Shown here piece after piece: positions 1-10,800 of a DNA stretch of 64,000 bases. The stretch spans positions 211,563,781 through 211,627,780 of the forward strand of contig NC_073695.1 in assembly GCF_029784165.1 (NCBI RefSeq), written 5' to 3'. Position numbers and translations under genes: made by a program. Under the pieces are notes generated by a model. It saw only the letters and a program-made list of their open reading frames with translations. It did no database searches and was not told the DNA's origin. Numbering within the stretch: position 1 is the first letter of the stretch; every line of letters begins with the position of its first letter. The DNA comes from Wyeomyia smithii (lineage: Eukaryota > Arthropoda > Insecta > Diptera > Culicidae).

Positions 1-160
1 GGAGCTCCTGGTGTATGCAGAATTGGTCGCCGGGTTCGTCGCTTCAACGTTATGTTTACGAAAAGACTCATTTAATTCTTTTAAAAGTTATTTGATCTTG
101 AGCTCTAGAGCCAAACCTGTGTTTACCAGTGTTGTATATACACTCGTTTATCAATTAATT
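1..160. repeat. Dispersed repeat family A, copy 1
   Basis: Shares blocks (GTCGCCGGGTTCGTCGCTT, GTTATGTTTACG, TGTGTTTACCAGTGT) with 480-690 and, in inverted form, with 50220-50510. No coding content. Copy 3 is internally palindromic, which suggests a foldback-type or MITE-like element. Confidence 0.6.
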
Positions 161-479
161 TTTTTTAAATGTATACTCGATTATGAGTTTTTCTTACAAA
201 GAAGAGGGGGGTCGAAAAAAGCTATAGTTTTTTTGCGCTACGTAAATCATGGACCAGCAACAAAATAAGTAGAAAAATAGTAAAAAAAAATAATAAAAAT
301 AAAAACAAATCTAAAAAATTTTAAAAAACAATGACAACGCAAGATAAATAAAAAAAAAAATAAAAAAAAAATTACAAAAAGGAAAAAAACAAATTACAAA
401 ACACAAACATTTTTTATAAAAAGGTCGATGATTAATTAAATTACTATGCAACCGTTTCTGTGAAATTTGTTGCCCCAAG
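161..479. other. AT-rich stretch, nothing recognised
   Basis: Poly-A and T-rich sequence with no open frame of interest and no recognised repeat. Confidence 0.5.
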
Positions 480-690
480 TACATGCAGAAATGCGTCAAA
501 GGCCGCAGAGTAGTTGCTAGCCGGGCTCGTCGTTTCTACATTTGCTTACAGAAAAACTCATTAAAGACCCTGAAAAATGTATCTCTGCCAGGGGCACCAA
601 AATCCGCAGAAATAGTTAAAAGCTATAGTCATTTTTTCCAGTTTGAGCTCTGGGGCAAAACTTGTGTTTACCAGTGTAATTGTTTCACTT
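480..690. repeat. Dispersed repeat family A, copy 2
   Basis: Related to 1-160 and 50220-50510: GCCGGGCTCGTCGTTTCTAC, CCAGGGGCACCAAAAT, TTTTTTCCAGTTTGAGCTCT and TTGTGTTTACCAGTGT are shared blocks. Divergent, so old. Confidence 0.6.
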
Positions 691-2300
691 TTCTCTTTTT
701 GTGAGAAAGCTAACACAATTGAAAAAAAAAATGACAGCCTCTATTTGAGTGCTTATTTTCCCATGTTGCCTGGGATTTCTCAGTTTTCAGTTCGTGTTTC
801 TTTCTAACGTGGCGGGCTGTAGGTTCCAAATAACTGTCTACTATCTCAAGTAAAAGGAAGTGAACCAGAGCTGCACCGTTTTTAGGCGCATGAAATGTTG
901 CGCGAAAGTATTGCATTTCTGCTTCATTCTCACATACCGCGACTACTTTTTGTATTATTTTTGGCTGATCTAAGCGCCAATGAAATAAATTTTTTTTATG
1001 GAAAAAGTTTGTGATCATTGTTTGGGTATAAGCACCTAAGTAGCATTAAGTTGTACCAAAAATTAATGTACTCTTTGCAAGTGGAATGTTAAACTTTTTC
1101 TCGAGCTCTATTACCAATTTCTTCAAAAATTACAGTCTTTACAATCCAACGTTTGAAGTTAAAAAAAAGTTTTGACCTTCTTCTTAGATTGTAAAAAATT
1201 AGGAAAGGGAAAAAACGCCAAAATCTGACTAGAAAACTACAAGATATATATTACCAGAACATCCTCTAACGGAAAATGTGTCCAATAAATAAAAACCTAA
1301 ATTTATCCACCTAGCAGTGCAGAAACCTTCGTTATACTAACTATTACTACATATAAATTAATACTAACTATTACTACATATAAATTTGTAATGCCAGTAA
1401 ACCATAAATCGTTTAAAATTATATTCGAAAGATAGTTTTCCAGAGGGTAAACCAAAAAACATCACCGAATCAAACCTCGATGAGGTTCTCACATACATTT
1501 TCAATACCACAACGGCTTCGTTTTCAAAAATCGCAAAACCCAGAAAAGAACACAATGATTATAGATTATGGATTAGCATCGAAGATTTCCTACGAATTGC
1601 AGCAAAGTCCTACAGACTTGCTCTCAAGAAATTATAATTCAGAATTTTACAGCGCATTAAATGCTTTGTTACCATAGAAAAAATGCTTGAATCATACGTG
1701 TGTTCATTTCAAGAAATCAACTAAAATTTTGATAGTATCTGTGAGGATCAATGCTAAAAGATTTTATTGAAATATTTATAACTGCTGTTGAAATGTCAAT
1801 TCCCAGTACACATCAGATGCTGTTAAGAATTATTAAATTAATTCTATTTGCATTTTTTCAAATTTAAAGTTTTTCGCAAGACTTAAGGATTTTGACTGTT
1901 TAAAGTGTACTCGGGAACCTAGGCTGTATGGTAAAATCTGAAACACTTTCAGAACTTTATAAAACTTGCCACCAAAACGAGGATCGGGATAACATGGATA
2001 CTCTGTTTGCACTGACCTTAAAATAAATTTAGAAAACAATATTTATATTATACAAAAGTGAAGTGTATCAAGTAAACAAGAACCGGAGCATTGCAGTTTC
2101 CTCAGAAATCTATTGAATATTGTTAGTAAAAAAACTATTCAAAATAAAAGGTTCATTTATTTACACCAGTCAGAACGAACTACCATAGTATGAAAATTAT
2201 GCACAAATGTCTTCACTCTTAGTTTCTTCTGAGAGATAAATAGTAGTTGAAAAAAAGAGAGAGCGAGTGAAAGAGAGATAGTGATATAAAAAAAAGGATA
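691..2300. other. No recognised feature
   Basis: AT-rich sequence with short frames only. A 65-codon plus frame (1480-1677) and a 102-codon minus frame (710-1018) match no family I recognise and have no exon-like context. There is a short direct repeat of TACTAACTATTACTACATAT near 1336-1383. Confidence 0.4.
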
Positions 2301-2389
2301 GAGAGAGAAATGATCCAAAGAGTAAAATACTCCAATTCCAATTCTTTCGTAAATATTCTGAAATTCAAGCAACCAATAAGAAACTCGCT

Positions 2390-3010
2390 CAGTATGATTT
2401 TCAAAAGAGTTTGGAGCTTCCATTTGCACTTGTCAACACTTGAATTGAATAATGCATTTTGTGAAAGGTGTGATTTTTTTAAATTTTTTTGTTCGATTTT
2501 GATACTACACATGTAAACAACATATTTACAAATACTAACGTACATACACACATACACATGTATACAGGCAATGTTCATTCAGACGAACTGTGTCGAATGG
2601 TATACGGCACTTGGCCCTCAACAGATTTATTTTATGTTTAAAGTTAAACACTCTATGTAAAAAAAAACTCTTTGATCAATGTCTCAAAATCTAAGCCAAT
2701 AATCAAAAATCCGCTAGGTAGCATTCTGGGGGGGCACAGTAGCTTTCATTTGCATATGAAACCATCAAAATCGGATATTGCGCTCTATAAGAAAGGTGCG
2801 TTAGTATTTTGCGTCACATACATACAGACAACATACATACACACACATACACATACATACGCACACACATACACACGAACAGACATTGCTCAGTTCGTCG
2901 AACTGAGTCGAATGGTATATACCACTCGGCCCTCTGGTCTTCGGATCTATTTTGCGTTTTTCGACCGATTTTATAACCTTTGTTTAGTATAACAAAGGTA
3001 AAAAATGATC
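2390..3010. repeat. Two tandem copies of a repeat ending in CA-rich microsatellite
   Basis: Two related units: 2390-2700 and 2735-3010. Each has an AGCTT-CATTTGCA-type start, a run of ACATACACACATACACA, then GTCGAATGGTATA, ACTTGGCCCTC or ACTCGGCCCTC, and a terminal segment. The CA/TACA runs are at about 2539-2565 and 2816-2880. Confidence 0.6.
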
Positions 3011-3251
3011 CTAGACTCAACAACACTTCAATCGGAAACCATTTGTTCTTTGGTGGTATAACAATGGTATCTTACTTCAATAGGTGGATTATTTTGGGTG
3101 TTTCGATTTAATTGGTTTTATTCATGGTCATGACTTGAGAGAGTCTGTTGCATCATGTTTCACCACTCCCAGTCTGTTTGCCATTCGATCCTACAAGATG
3201 CGATAAAAACAAACTGGCTGACTGCAATAGCCGGAAGTTTAGAGCTACTGG

Positions 3252-4572
3252 GTACCGTCTGCCGGGGTGAGATTACGCCACGGGGGTGAGATTGAGCCAA
3301 AACGGGAAATGTTTGTATGTTAAGTTACTTAAGATTTCCAAAACCTAATACCTTAAATTCAATACTTTATGAAACATGACATATTTATTCACAAGTTAAA
3401 ATGGAATATAGATAATATCAGTGAACTGTTTCGCTTAAAGAATGTTTCAAAGTACAGGGTGAAAAACATGCGCAAATAACGTTATCCAAAAATGTCCCAG
3501 GAAAACCAACCCGATCAAGAAATCACATCAACCTACTGCTCATTTGGTACGTTAGGATATCGTCTCCAATGTGTTGAGGAAATATTATGCATTGAACCTG
3601 TGATGGCTCAGAAAATAATGTTTTTCCAAACTGTACACTTTTCGAGCCTTTTTGGGGTGAGATTGTGCCAAGCTATATTGAACGGCACAGTGTGCGGAAT
3701 TCACATTCATGACAAAATTATATCAGTATACACCAAAACACTTGCATTGTTTACAGAGGGTATGTTTTTTTCCCCACAGCATAAGGTATGTTTTCTAGCT
3801 ATGGTATTCTTTGAAATAATGACTAAAAGCTTGAGAAGCTTACTTTTCTCAATTGTTAGATGGAAATTTTCAATGATTGATATTACTTATGGAATGTAAC
3901 AAAATTTTGTACCCCAATTCTATATAAACTGATGACTTTTAAAGAGAAGAAGGAGGGTTGTGGGTACGTTTCCAGAGGTTTTGAGATCTCCAATGGAATA
4001 TACAGTTGTCAATGACACATAATAATTGTAACGAAAAGTCTTCTCAAACTTCATGTCCTAACGTTTTCCCTTTTTAGGCTACCTGGAGACGCCACTATGT
4101 GTATAGAGACTGTCTATAAGCCACGTTCTTATAACTTATTACTCTATGCATCAATTTGATCCAGCCATACATTTTTCTATAATTCATATGAAACATAGTT
4201 TCTGATCAACCCCCTAAAGCCCCTTAATAGTCCACGTTGTTTATGGTCGTCCCTATACTTACTGTTTTATCATGTTAGTCATGTGGATTATTCGTAGAAA
4301 CACTACTGTTCATTTAACAGTTATTAAAATCAACTTTTTGTTTTTGGCACAATCTCACCCCATAGAAGGGGTGAGATTGATTCGAAGTTCATGTATTTTT
4401 AGCAAAATTATACTTTATTGTAACTCAACCATATTTGTTGTAGTGGTTAACAAAACATTCTAGAATGCATTGGTGTCTTTTGGATCGAATTCTTCGCTTA
4501 AATGTGTGCGTTACAAGCTTGAGAACAAAAAAGCATAATTTTTCGGCACAATCTCACCCCGGATGACGGTAC
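3252..4572. mobile_element. TIR element with GGGGTGAGATT sub-repeats (1321 bp)
   Basis: Ends are inverted repeats: GTACCGTCTGCCGGGGTGAG at 3252 and the reverse complement of GTACCGTCATCCGGGGTGAG at the right end (4572). The GGGGTGAGATTGTGCC-type motif recurs inside at 3654-3670 and as a small hairpin at 4351-4380 (TCTCACCCCATAGAAGGGGT). No transposase frame; the 135-codon plus frame at 3492-3899 is unrecognised. The superfamily is not assignable, and target-site duplications are not clear. Confidence 0.7.
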
Positions 4573-6454
4573 ACTCGGTGCTATAAGAAGAATGAAGTGG
4601 TGATGTATTTTGTTATGTGTGTTTTTAGCACTCGGCCGAGTTGAATGATATTCCATATTATGCGGAAGGTCGTGAAATTGAATTGGTCATCAAACTGCAG
4701 ACCAGTGATACGATTTGAGTGGTGAAAGATGGGATACTAAAGTGATATGTTGTTTATTTTTTTTTGCTTTTGTTGATTGTTGTTTCCGGTTAGTTTGAAT
4801 TAACTCCTCAAAAATAAGATGCTCAGTACATTCTCTTTACTATATAACAGTTTTCTTGGGATTTTTTTTTGTTAGAAAAGCGAAAACAAACAACCCAATA
4901 AATCAACATTTTGCGAATCAGCTTCTCGTAATCGGATTTTTAATTGGTCACAGCTAAGTTATTTGTTGATTGGCTGTGGTGATGGTAATGCTGACATAGC
5001 ACTTTTGTTAATAAATTTAACCGTTTCTAGGGCGTAAGTAAAACAAATTGGCGCGTGCAGGGTAAAGTCCGTCTAGTGCAGATTGCATTTCAGATGAGTG
5101 TGAAAACAACCTCATGGTTTTTCTGTTACTGTTGTTATTTTTATTTGAATTATCGCGATCGCATGCATACTGTGCGTTGAATTCACTGGGATAATTTTTC
5201 AACTAAATTCGAACCCAGCAAATTTAAGTTTCTGTTTACTTTGAATCTTCGCTCGTTGAAATGTGTAATTTTATTCACGTTTGCTTCTTTCGCACTTACC
5301 AGGGCTTTTTCATTCATCTCGCAAAGGTACAAAGGTAGAGGAGAGTTGAAGATCGTACGTCAGAGGTTGCTTTCGCTGTTTACTTAGCTTTGACGTCAGG
5401 CGATCGATGGCAAAGGTTGTAAATTATCGCCTACGGTAACCTGCCGCCGATGAGAAAAAGATCCTGGTTATTATAAACGTGTGTCGTAACCTTCTCAGAC
5501 ATTATTTTATCAATACAAGGGCAAAATATTTATTCATTTAAGGTGTTTGTTGTGTAGGTTTTTTTTGTTCACAACAGCAGGTTTTATCAAGCTAAAAATT
5601 GTGCTTTTGAATGAAAGCAGGAATTCCCTAACAGTAGACAGTACCTAACCAGAGAATTCGTTCTGCTTATTACCGTTCTTATTTATTATCTAATAAATAA
5701 TTTATTCACGAGAAAAACATTTAATTAGCGTTTAGTTTTGAATGACGATCAAACATAGCGCCTCTTTTTGGCCAAAATAGTACCGCTTCAGTAGCATGAT
5801 CAAAGTCAGTTTAACCATAAAAAGCAACACCACTGAATCAGCATATTTTTCACCTGGAATGTGTCGAACGACTATGTCGTCAAGTCGAAGCAGATTATTG
5901 CAGATGATTGTCTCCTGAAGGTTGTCATGAAAAATCACCATTTGGCTTCGAACAGGCACGCCACAAAAGCTGCCGATTCATGTTTGAAAGAAACATCGCG
6001 TGATGCTGATCACGCCACACTGTCTGCGCCTGTTGATGGTTCCGCCTTTTTGTTTTCGTCACTGTGGTTCCGTTTCGGAGTCTACCACCACGCTGTCATC
6101 ACGAAACCACTGTGCCAAAAATAATCGCCATACAGGAGGACGCAGCGCATTGCGTTGTTTGTGCATTCTTCGTTAAACATGCTGCTGAACATCGTTTGGC
6201 TTTCGTCGCATAATATTTCGCACCGATCTCCATTTATGGATCAGCGCAAAAGAAGCAAGCTCCCACCTCATCACCGTGTGTTGTATCATCATGTCATCCC
6301 GGATGTTGAAATGAGCTTGAAGTTGAAAAATAATTCAACCACCATTCTGGTTGTGCCTTTTTTCATACGTTTTTAGCAGAAACAACCTTCATGGCGTGAT
6401 ATCAATTCAAGTAAAAACGATTAAAGTTTATTGCAGTTTGACAGTTTGTTTGCT
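4573..6454. other. No recognised gene or repeat; possible regulatory sequence
   Basis: Mostly unique-looking sequence. 5380-5500 has TGACGTCA-like sites (TTTGACGTCAGG), a TTATAAACG TATA-like box and a TCAGAC initiator-like site, so a promoter is conceivable. Frames of 75-87 codons at 5732-6124 are unrecognised and overlap on both strands. Confidence 0.3.
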
Positions 6455-6573
6455 GAAGTGACTGTTCAGTTCACATCACTCTGCAATCGTTAGCACAGTG
6501 GATTGAGCAAAAAAAAAACAACTATCGCAGTGACTGCGTAGTATTTCCGTCGCGGAGCAACAGCAAACGACGA
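6455..6573 (+). promoter_or_regulatory. Possible non-coding first exon and transcription start
   Basis: A TTCAGTTC initiator-like sequence near 6466 is followed by about 100 nt without any ATG, rich in CA and CG, ending at a good GTGAGT donor (6574-6579). It lies 9.5 kb upstream of the first PANK coding exon on the same strand and could be its leader exon. It rests only on sequence look, with no promoter data. Confidence 0.25.
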
Positions 6574-6676
6574 GTGAGTGGGTTAAATATTTGAGATTAC
6601 GATGATTGGAATGAATGTCATTGGGGCACCAGATAGAAGGCTGATGAACTTATGAACTGGTAAGGTTTTTTTAAAT

Positions 6677-6823
6677 ACACTAAGGTCGCTTTTTACGCGG
6701 ATACCGGAATTTACGCGGTTTTTTTTCACGCGGATTCCGGAATTTACGCGGTTTTTTTTTTTTACCTGAATTTCGGAATTTACGCGGTTTTTTTAAGCGG
6801 CACTTATCCCCCGCGTAAAAAGC
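6677..6823. repeat. ACGCGG minisatellite element, copy 1
   Basis: Begins ACACTAAGGTCGCTTTTTAC, then three to four degenerate units of the form ACGCGG-ATTCCGGAATTTACGCGG separated by T runs, and closes with CCGCGTAAAAAGC, the inverted form of its start. A second copy lies at 13401-13589. Confidence 0.8.
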
Positions 6824-7140
6824 AGATGACAACTAAAATTTTGGAATTTTTTTGAGGCTCTCTTACTCCACAACAAACACGCTTAGAGAGAAATGAGAGT
6901 ATGTATATGTAAACTCTCTTCCTCCTCTATATGTCAGTGTTGTTTTTTTATGCATGCTCAGTTCTGTTCAAAATGGCATCGAAACAAGGAGGCTGGTGCA
7001 AGTGCTTTTATACAGTTCTAGGTGAACTGTACAAAATTTCTGGCAAAGTTCCCGGTAAACCGATTTAAAAGCGAAAGCCAGGAAGGTAGTGTAAGACTGA
7101 CCGAAGTAAATGGACTTCTTTCTTCTTTTCAAATTAATTG
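6824..7140 (+). pseudogene. DD37E Tc1/mariner element, truncated 5' part
   Basis: Begins ATGACAACTAAAATTTTGGA and continues TTGAGGCTCTCTTACTCCAC, CAACAAACACGC and TTCTGTTCAAAATGGCATCG. These blocks match, in inverted orientation, the right end of the DD37E relic at 11736-12662. A short start-codon frame (MASKQ) resembles the N-terminus of the better copy at 43597-44889 (MASKQHML). The rest of the transposase is missing. Confidence 0.65.
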
Positions 7141-7166
7141 AACCATGATTTCCACTGGTTTGGTTA

Positions 7167-7332
7167 GGGGCCATCCACATACCACGTGGACAGATTTTTA
7201 ACGATTTTGACCCCCCCCTCTCCCTCCGTGGACAACTGTCCATATAAATTCTAAAAAAAATGTATGGACCGTGGACATTAGCCAACCCCCCCCCCCCCCC
7301 CAAAGCTGTCCACGTGGTATGTGGATGGCCCC
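7167..7332. mobile_element. Harbinger-like MITE with TTA duplication (166 bp)
   Basis: Terminal inverted repeats of 26 bp starting GGGGCCATCCACATACCACG, mirrored at the right end (GTGGTATGTGGATGGCCCC). Flanked by TTA at 7164-7166 and 7333-7335. A 3-bp TTA/TAA duplication is typical of PIF/Harbinger elements. The interior is C/T-rich with a C run and codes for nothing. Confidence 0.8.
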
Positions 7333-7335
7333 TTA

Positions 7336-7800
7336 TCAATCAAGATATATACCAGAACGAATGTTCGAAGAAAAATCTTCAATGTCTCAATTTCTTTAGT
7401 TTGACCAACATAAACGGTACTACAACTCGGATAGCCATATCAAATTCCTGCATTTTTTACGAATTTGACTTGTACAATTAGCATCGAATTGAACAGCTAC
7501 TTTTCCCTGATCTTCTGTTAGCAGTGTGAGTGTTGTATAAGCTTTTATATGTTGAAGTCGTTTCTCGTTATCAAAAATAGTTTGGATGGGCCATCTATCA
7601 TTGATCGCGCACGATAGGACCCGTTGTTAAAAACAACAGCAGCAAACGAACACACAAACGGAACGGTGATATAAAATAAAACAATAGCTGCTGCCGGTAG
7701 CATGACCAGCCGCCAGCGGCGGTGGCTGCGAGTGAACTGACTAGAATAATTTTATTGTCTGTTTCTTCTGATCATTTCAATGATGGGATTAGATCGCTGG
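7336..7800. other. No recognised feature
   Basis: Unremarkable sequence with a short GC-richer patch around 7690-7735. No gene or repeat recognised. Confidence 0.4.
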
Positions 7801-7804
7801 CTGG

Positions 7805-8435
7805 GGAACTGCGACAAATTACGTTCTGCCGCAACAATCATATCCGTTTTTTTTCAGCAATTTCAAATATATATTTAATTTCATTTTCCTTCGTTTTATA
7901 CGGTGGATCATATGGTAAAAATTTATATTGGAAGGAGTGGTTGGAAGTGATGGAGAACATCATCATAGCATTCGAAATTTAAAAAAAAATCAAATTCCCC
8001 CTGACTCAAAATGCAAAAATGTCGTCCACGTATCTCCAGCAACGATCTAGCAAGGAATCTTTTTCTTTAAGTTTATTTTCGAAGTTCGCCTTAAAACTCA
8101 CATAGATAATTAGAGTGAGGATTTTCCATGGGGACTCATTTTGTTTGTTTGTAAACTTTCCCTCGAAATGAATAATAATTCTAGAGAAACATTTTAAAAA
8201 GTCCTATCTGCTTTGATCAATTTTTTGATCGATCACTTTCATTTAATCACCACAACTTATTGAACACCTTTTATGACACATTATTTGCAGAAGTTGATAG
8301 CGGAGGGATCACTCTAGCCTTCTGAACGAAAATCACACTTGAGAGAGTTACTAAAGCTAAACCATTACCTAGAATTGTCTTCCATCCAGTTAACTACGAG
8401 TAACAGTGTGCTTCAGTTTTCCAAGTACTGTCACA
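7805..8435 (-). pseudogene. Penelope-like element fragment (RT), copy 1
   Basis: On the minus strand, short frames give FTNKQN, KEKDSLLDRCWRYVDDIFAF and, further on, ENEIKYIFEIAEK. WRYVDDIF is the Penelope-type reverse-transcriptase catalytic box. The segment 8385-8435 matches the WKTRV region of copy 2 (10579-10625). Several stops and shifts, so dead. Its right end abuts the foldback element starting near 8436. Confidence 0.75.
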
Positions 8436-10020
8436 TCATTGCACAGTGGTTCACGTAGGCAAATAATAGTAACTTCCACCTTCATCCTAACTCAATGGTA
8501 TCTTCAAAACAATTGCTTTAGTGAATTACTCGCTCAATCTAATTGTCGAAAGTTATGAAAAGTTCACTATAGTAAAACTAATTTTTTTTTGTGTAAAGAA
8601 ATAAATGAATGGTTTAATTGGCAAAGTTTTGGAACATTAAAAATATATGAAACTTTGCTAAATTATCGAAATTGCTGTCTTCATTGGGTACAAAGTTATA
8701 AAGTGTGTTATGAAAGTTACTTAAAATTTAATTTTTTATACTTAACATTTGTTGTTTACATTTTACAAGAAACATTGGAATTGTTGGAACACACAATTTT
8801 GCCGAAGACCACATATCTTCAGGACCTTTTCTTACAAAGTTATAGCACTTTAAGAACGTATAGAATAAAGAATACTTTTCTTTAAAGTTCAGCTAAAGTA
8901 CTACAAACTGTTGTAGGTTCCATTGGCTCCAATTTACCCATATTAGAGTACGGCGAGCATATGTTACAATAGATTTTCATTTATTAAAAATACTAACTTT
9001 ATTGCGTTAAGAAATAGAGGAATGGTTTATTTGGCAGAGTTTTAGAACACAATAAAAATATGAAACCTTGCTGAATGAACAAAATTCCTATCTTCATTGG
9101 GTACGAGGTTATAAAATATATTATATGGAAGTTACTTAAATTTTAGTTTTTTTTGTACTTAACTTTAGTTGCATTTTAAAAAGAAATGTTGTTCTGAAAA
9201 AGGATTGATGGATACAAAGTGCACGTTTTTGTCGACATCTCCAGGACTTTTGCTTACAAAGTGGTAGCAAATTTTAGCTTTTTTTAAGATAACTTCAAGA
9301 ACGTTTAGGGTAAAAAGGGGCAAGTGGAATAATGATAGCATTACTTTTCCTTAACCCTCTAGTGCCCAAATTATTTTTTGGACGGTCTTCGGCAAAATCA
9401 CTATGAATCATTATAAACACATTTTAAGTATTTATTGAAGCTTTTTAGAGGTTTGACTAAAGCCTGCCAAAAGGCGGCATTGGGCATGAGAGGGTTAAGG
9501 TTTAACTCAAGTACTACAAACTTTTTTAAGTTCCTTTTGTCCCAACACACGTACTTTTTACCCTATACGCTCTTGAAGTTTTTGAAAAACTATGCTATAA
9601 CTTCATAAGCAAAAGTCCTGGAGATATTTGATCTCCAATAGAAACGTGTATTTTGTATGCTCCAACGCTTCTTAAGAACAATAATTTCTTGTAAAATGCA
9701 ACTAACAAAAGCTCATTACAAAACACTACACACATAATATACTTTATAACTTTGTACCCCATGAAGGTAGGAACGTTGTATGTTAAGCCAAGTTTCATGT
9801 TTTCATTTCTTCTATAACTTTGCTAAATAAACTATTTATTAACACAAAAGGTTCCTTTTTTTATTTTTAAAATAGTAAACTTCTCATAACTTTTGACAAT
9901 TCGAGATTAGGTGGGTCATTTATACAAACAATTGTTCAGATGACACCATTAAGCTAGAATGAAGATGAAGGGGCTATGGAATTAAGTTTCACTTGTTGTT
10001 ATGTTGGACCACTGTGCGTT
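8436..10020. mobile_element. Foldback element with long inverted arms
   Basis: The left arm (about 8436-8900) and right arm (about 9540-10020) are diverged inverted copies: CACAGTGGTTC at the left edge against GGACCACTGTG at the right, AATTGTCGAAAGTTATGAAA against TTCTCATAACTTTTGACAAT, and a TTGGGTACAAAGTTATAAA block against its complement. A third, direct, internal copy lies at 9000-9310. No transposase. A TTAA-flanked MITE sits inside (9355-9494) and a SINE has landed in the right terminus. Confidence 0.7.
9355..9494. mobile_element. piggyBac-like MITE with TTAA duplication (140 bp)
   Basis: Ends are CCCTCTAGTGCCCAA and TTGGGCATGAGAGGG (13 of 15 complementary), flanked on both sides by TTAA (9351-9354 and 9495-9498), the piggyBac target. 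Non-coding. Nested in the foldback element at 8436-10020. Confidence 0.85.
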
Positions 10021-10238
10021 AAAAGCAAAGCAAAGCCTTGGTGCTACATTCCGATTCGGAACTTGACCTTCTGTTTATTTATACACAGACTTCGCAGCCG
10101 ACTGTTCAGTGTACAGGACAATTGCGGGGCTAGCGCTACGATCCTACTGACACTAACAGTCTCTCCCGAGCCGAGACTCGAACCTACGACGACTGGCTTG
10201 TTAGGCCAGCATCGTACCTCAAGACCACCTGGGAGACA
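10021..10238 (-). mobile_element. tRNA-Val-derived SINE, copy 1 (with 13-bp TSD)
   Basis: Minus-strand SINE. The head has GGTCTTGAGGTACGATGCTG, an anticodon-stem-like TGGC-CTAACAA-GCCA and the B box GGTTCGAGTCTCGG; the tail is GCTTTGCTTTGCTTTT. Flanked by perfect 13-bp duplications ACCACTGTGCGTT at 10008-10020 and 10239-10251. The CTAACAA loop has an AAC anticodon position, as in tRNA-Val. Confidence 0.92.
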
Positions 10239-10251
10239 ACCACTGTGCGTT

Positions 10252-10800
10252 GCATTTCCTAAAAATTTCGAAATCGAAGCGGTTGGATTTTCTATCAACG
10301 AATACATTTAGTACTGGAATCCTGATGTATAGTTCAATTTCCAAAGTGAAATGGATATTTTTAAAAATATCATTCAAAATTTCAACAACAAAAAATCCAA
10401 TTCCCCCTGATTAAAATGTAAAAGAGTATCGTCCACGAATCTCCACCAACGATCTGGTAAAAAATCTTTTTCTTTTGGTTCATTTTCTAAGTTTGCCGCA
10501 AAAAGCTTACATAGAAAAGGTGGAAGAGGATTTCCCGTAGGCGCTCCTTTTGTTTGTTTGTAAAATTGCCCTCCTAGGTTAAATTAACTACGTACTCTAG
10601 TTTTCCAAGTATTGCCATATCGTTGGAAGAGAAGCCAATCTTCCAAGAGATTGATGGCTTCTTTCAGTGGGAGACTCGGGAAGTACGCCGTGACATCAAA
10701 AGAAACCATTATCTCCTTTTTGATACACCCCAAGGATTTAAAAGTTTTAACAAAATGTTCTGTGCTCTTAAGAGGTCGACTGGGAACTTCGTTCGGCATT
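10252..10800 (-). pseudogene. Penelope-like element fragment (RT), copy 2
   Basis: Read on the minus strand: CIKKEIMVSFDVTAYFPSLP (motif A), FYKQTKGAPTGNPLPPFLCK, LPDRWWRFVDDTLLHFNQGE (catalytic box with two Asp), then IELYIRIPVLNVFVDRKSNR. This order and wording are diagnostic of Penelope-like reverse transcriptase. Frames shift at least twice, so it is a relic. No GIY-YIG endonuclease was recognised. Confidence 0.88.

Noticed and set aside
3492..3899. 135-codon frame inside the 3252-4572 TIR element as a transposase
   Set aside because: No catalytic triad or helix-turn-helix wording; composition follows the non-coding surroundings.
10140..10238. tRNA gene-like sequence in this SINE and the four others
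   Set aside because: The acceptor stem does not pair and the heads continue into a SINE body with a CTTTG tail and target duplications; no free-standing tRNA seen.
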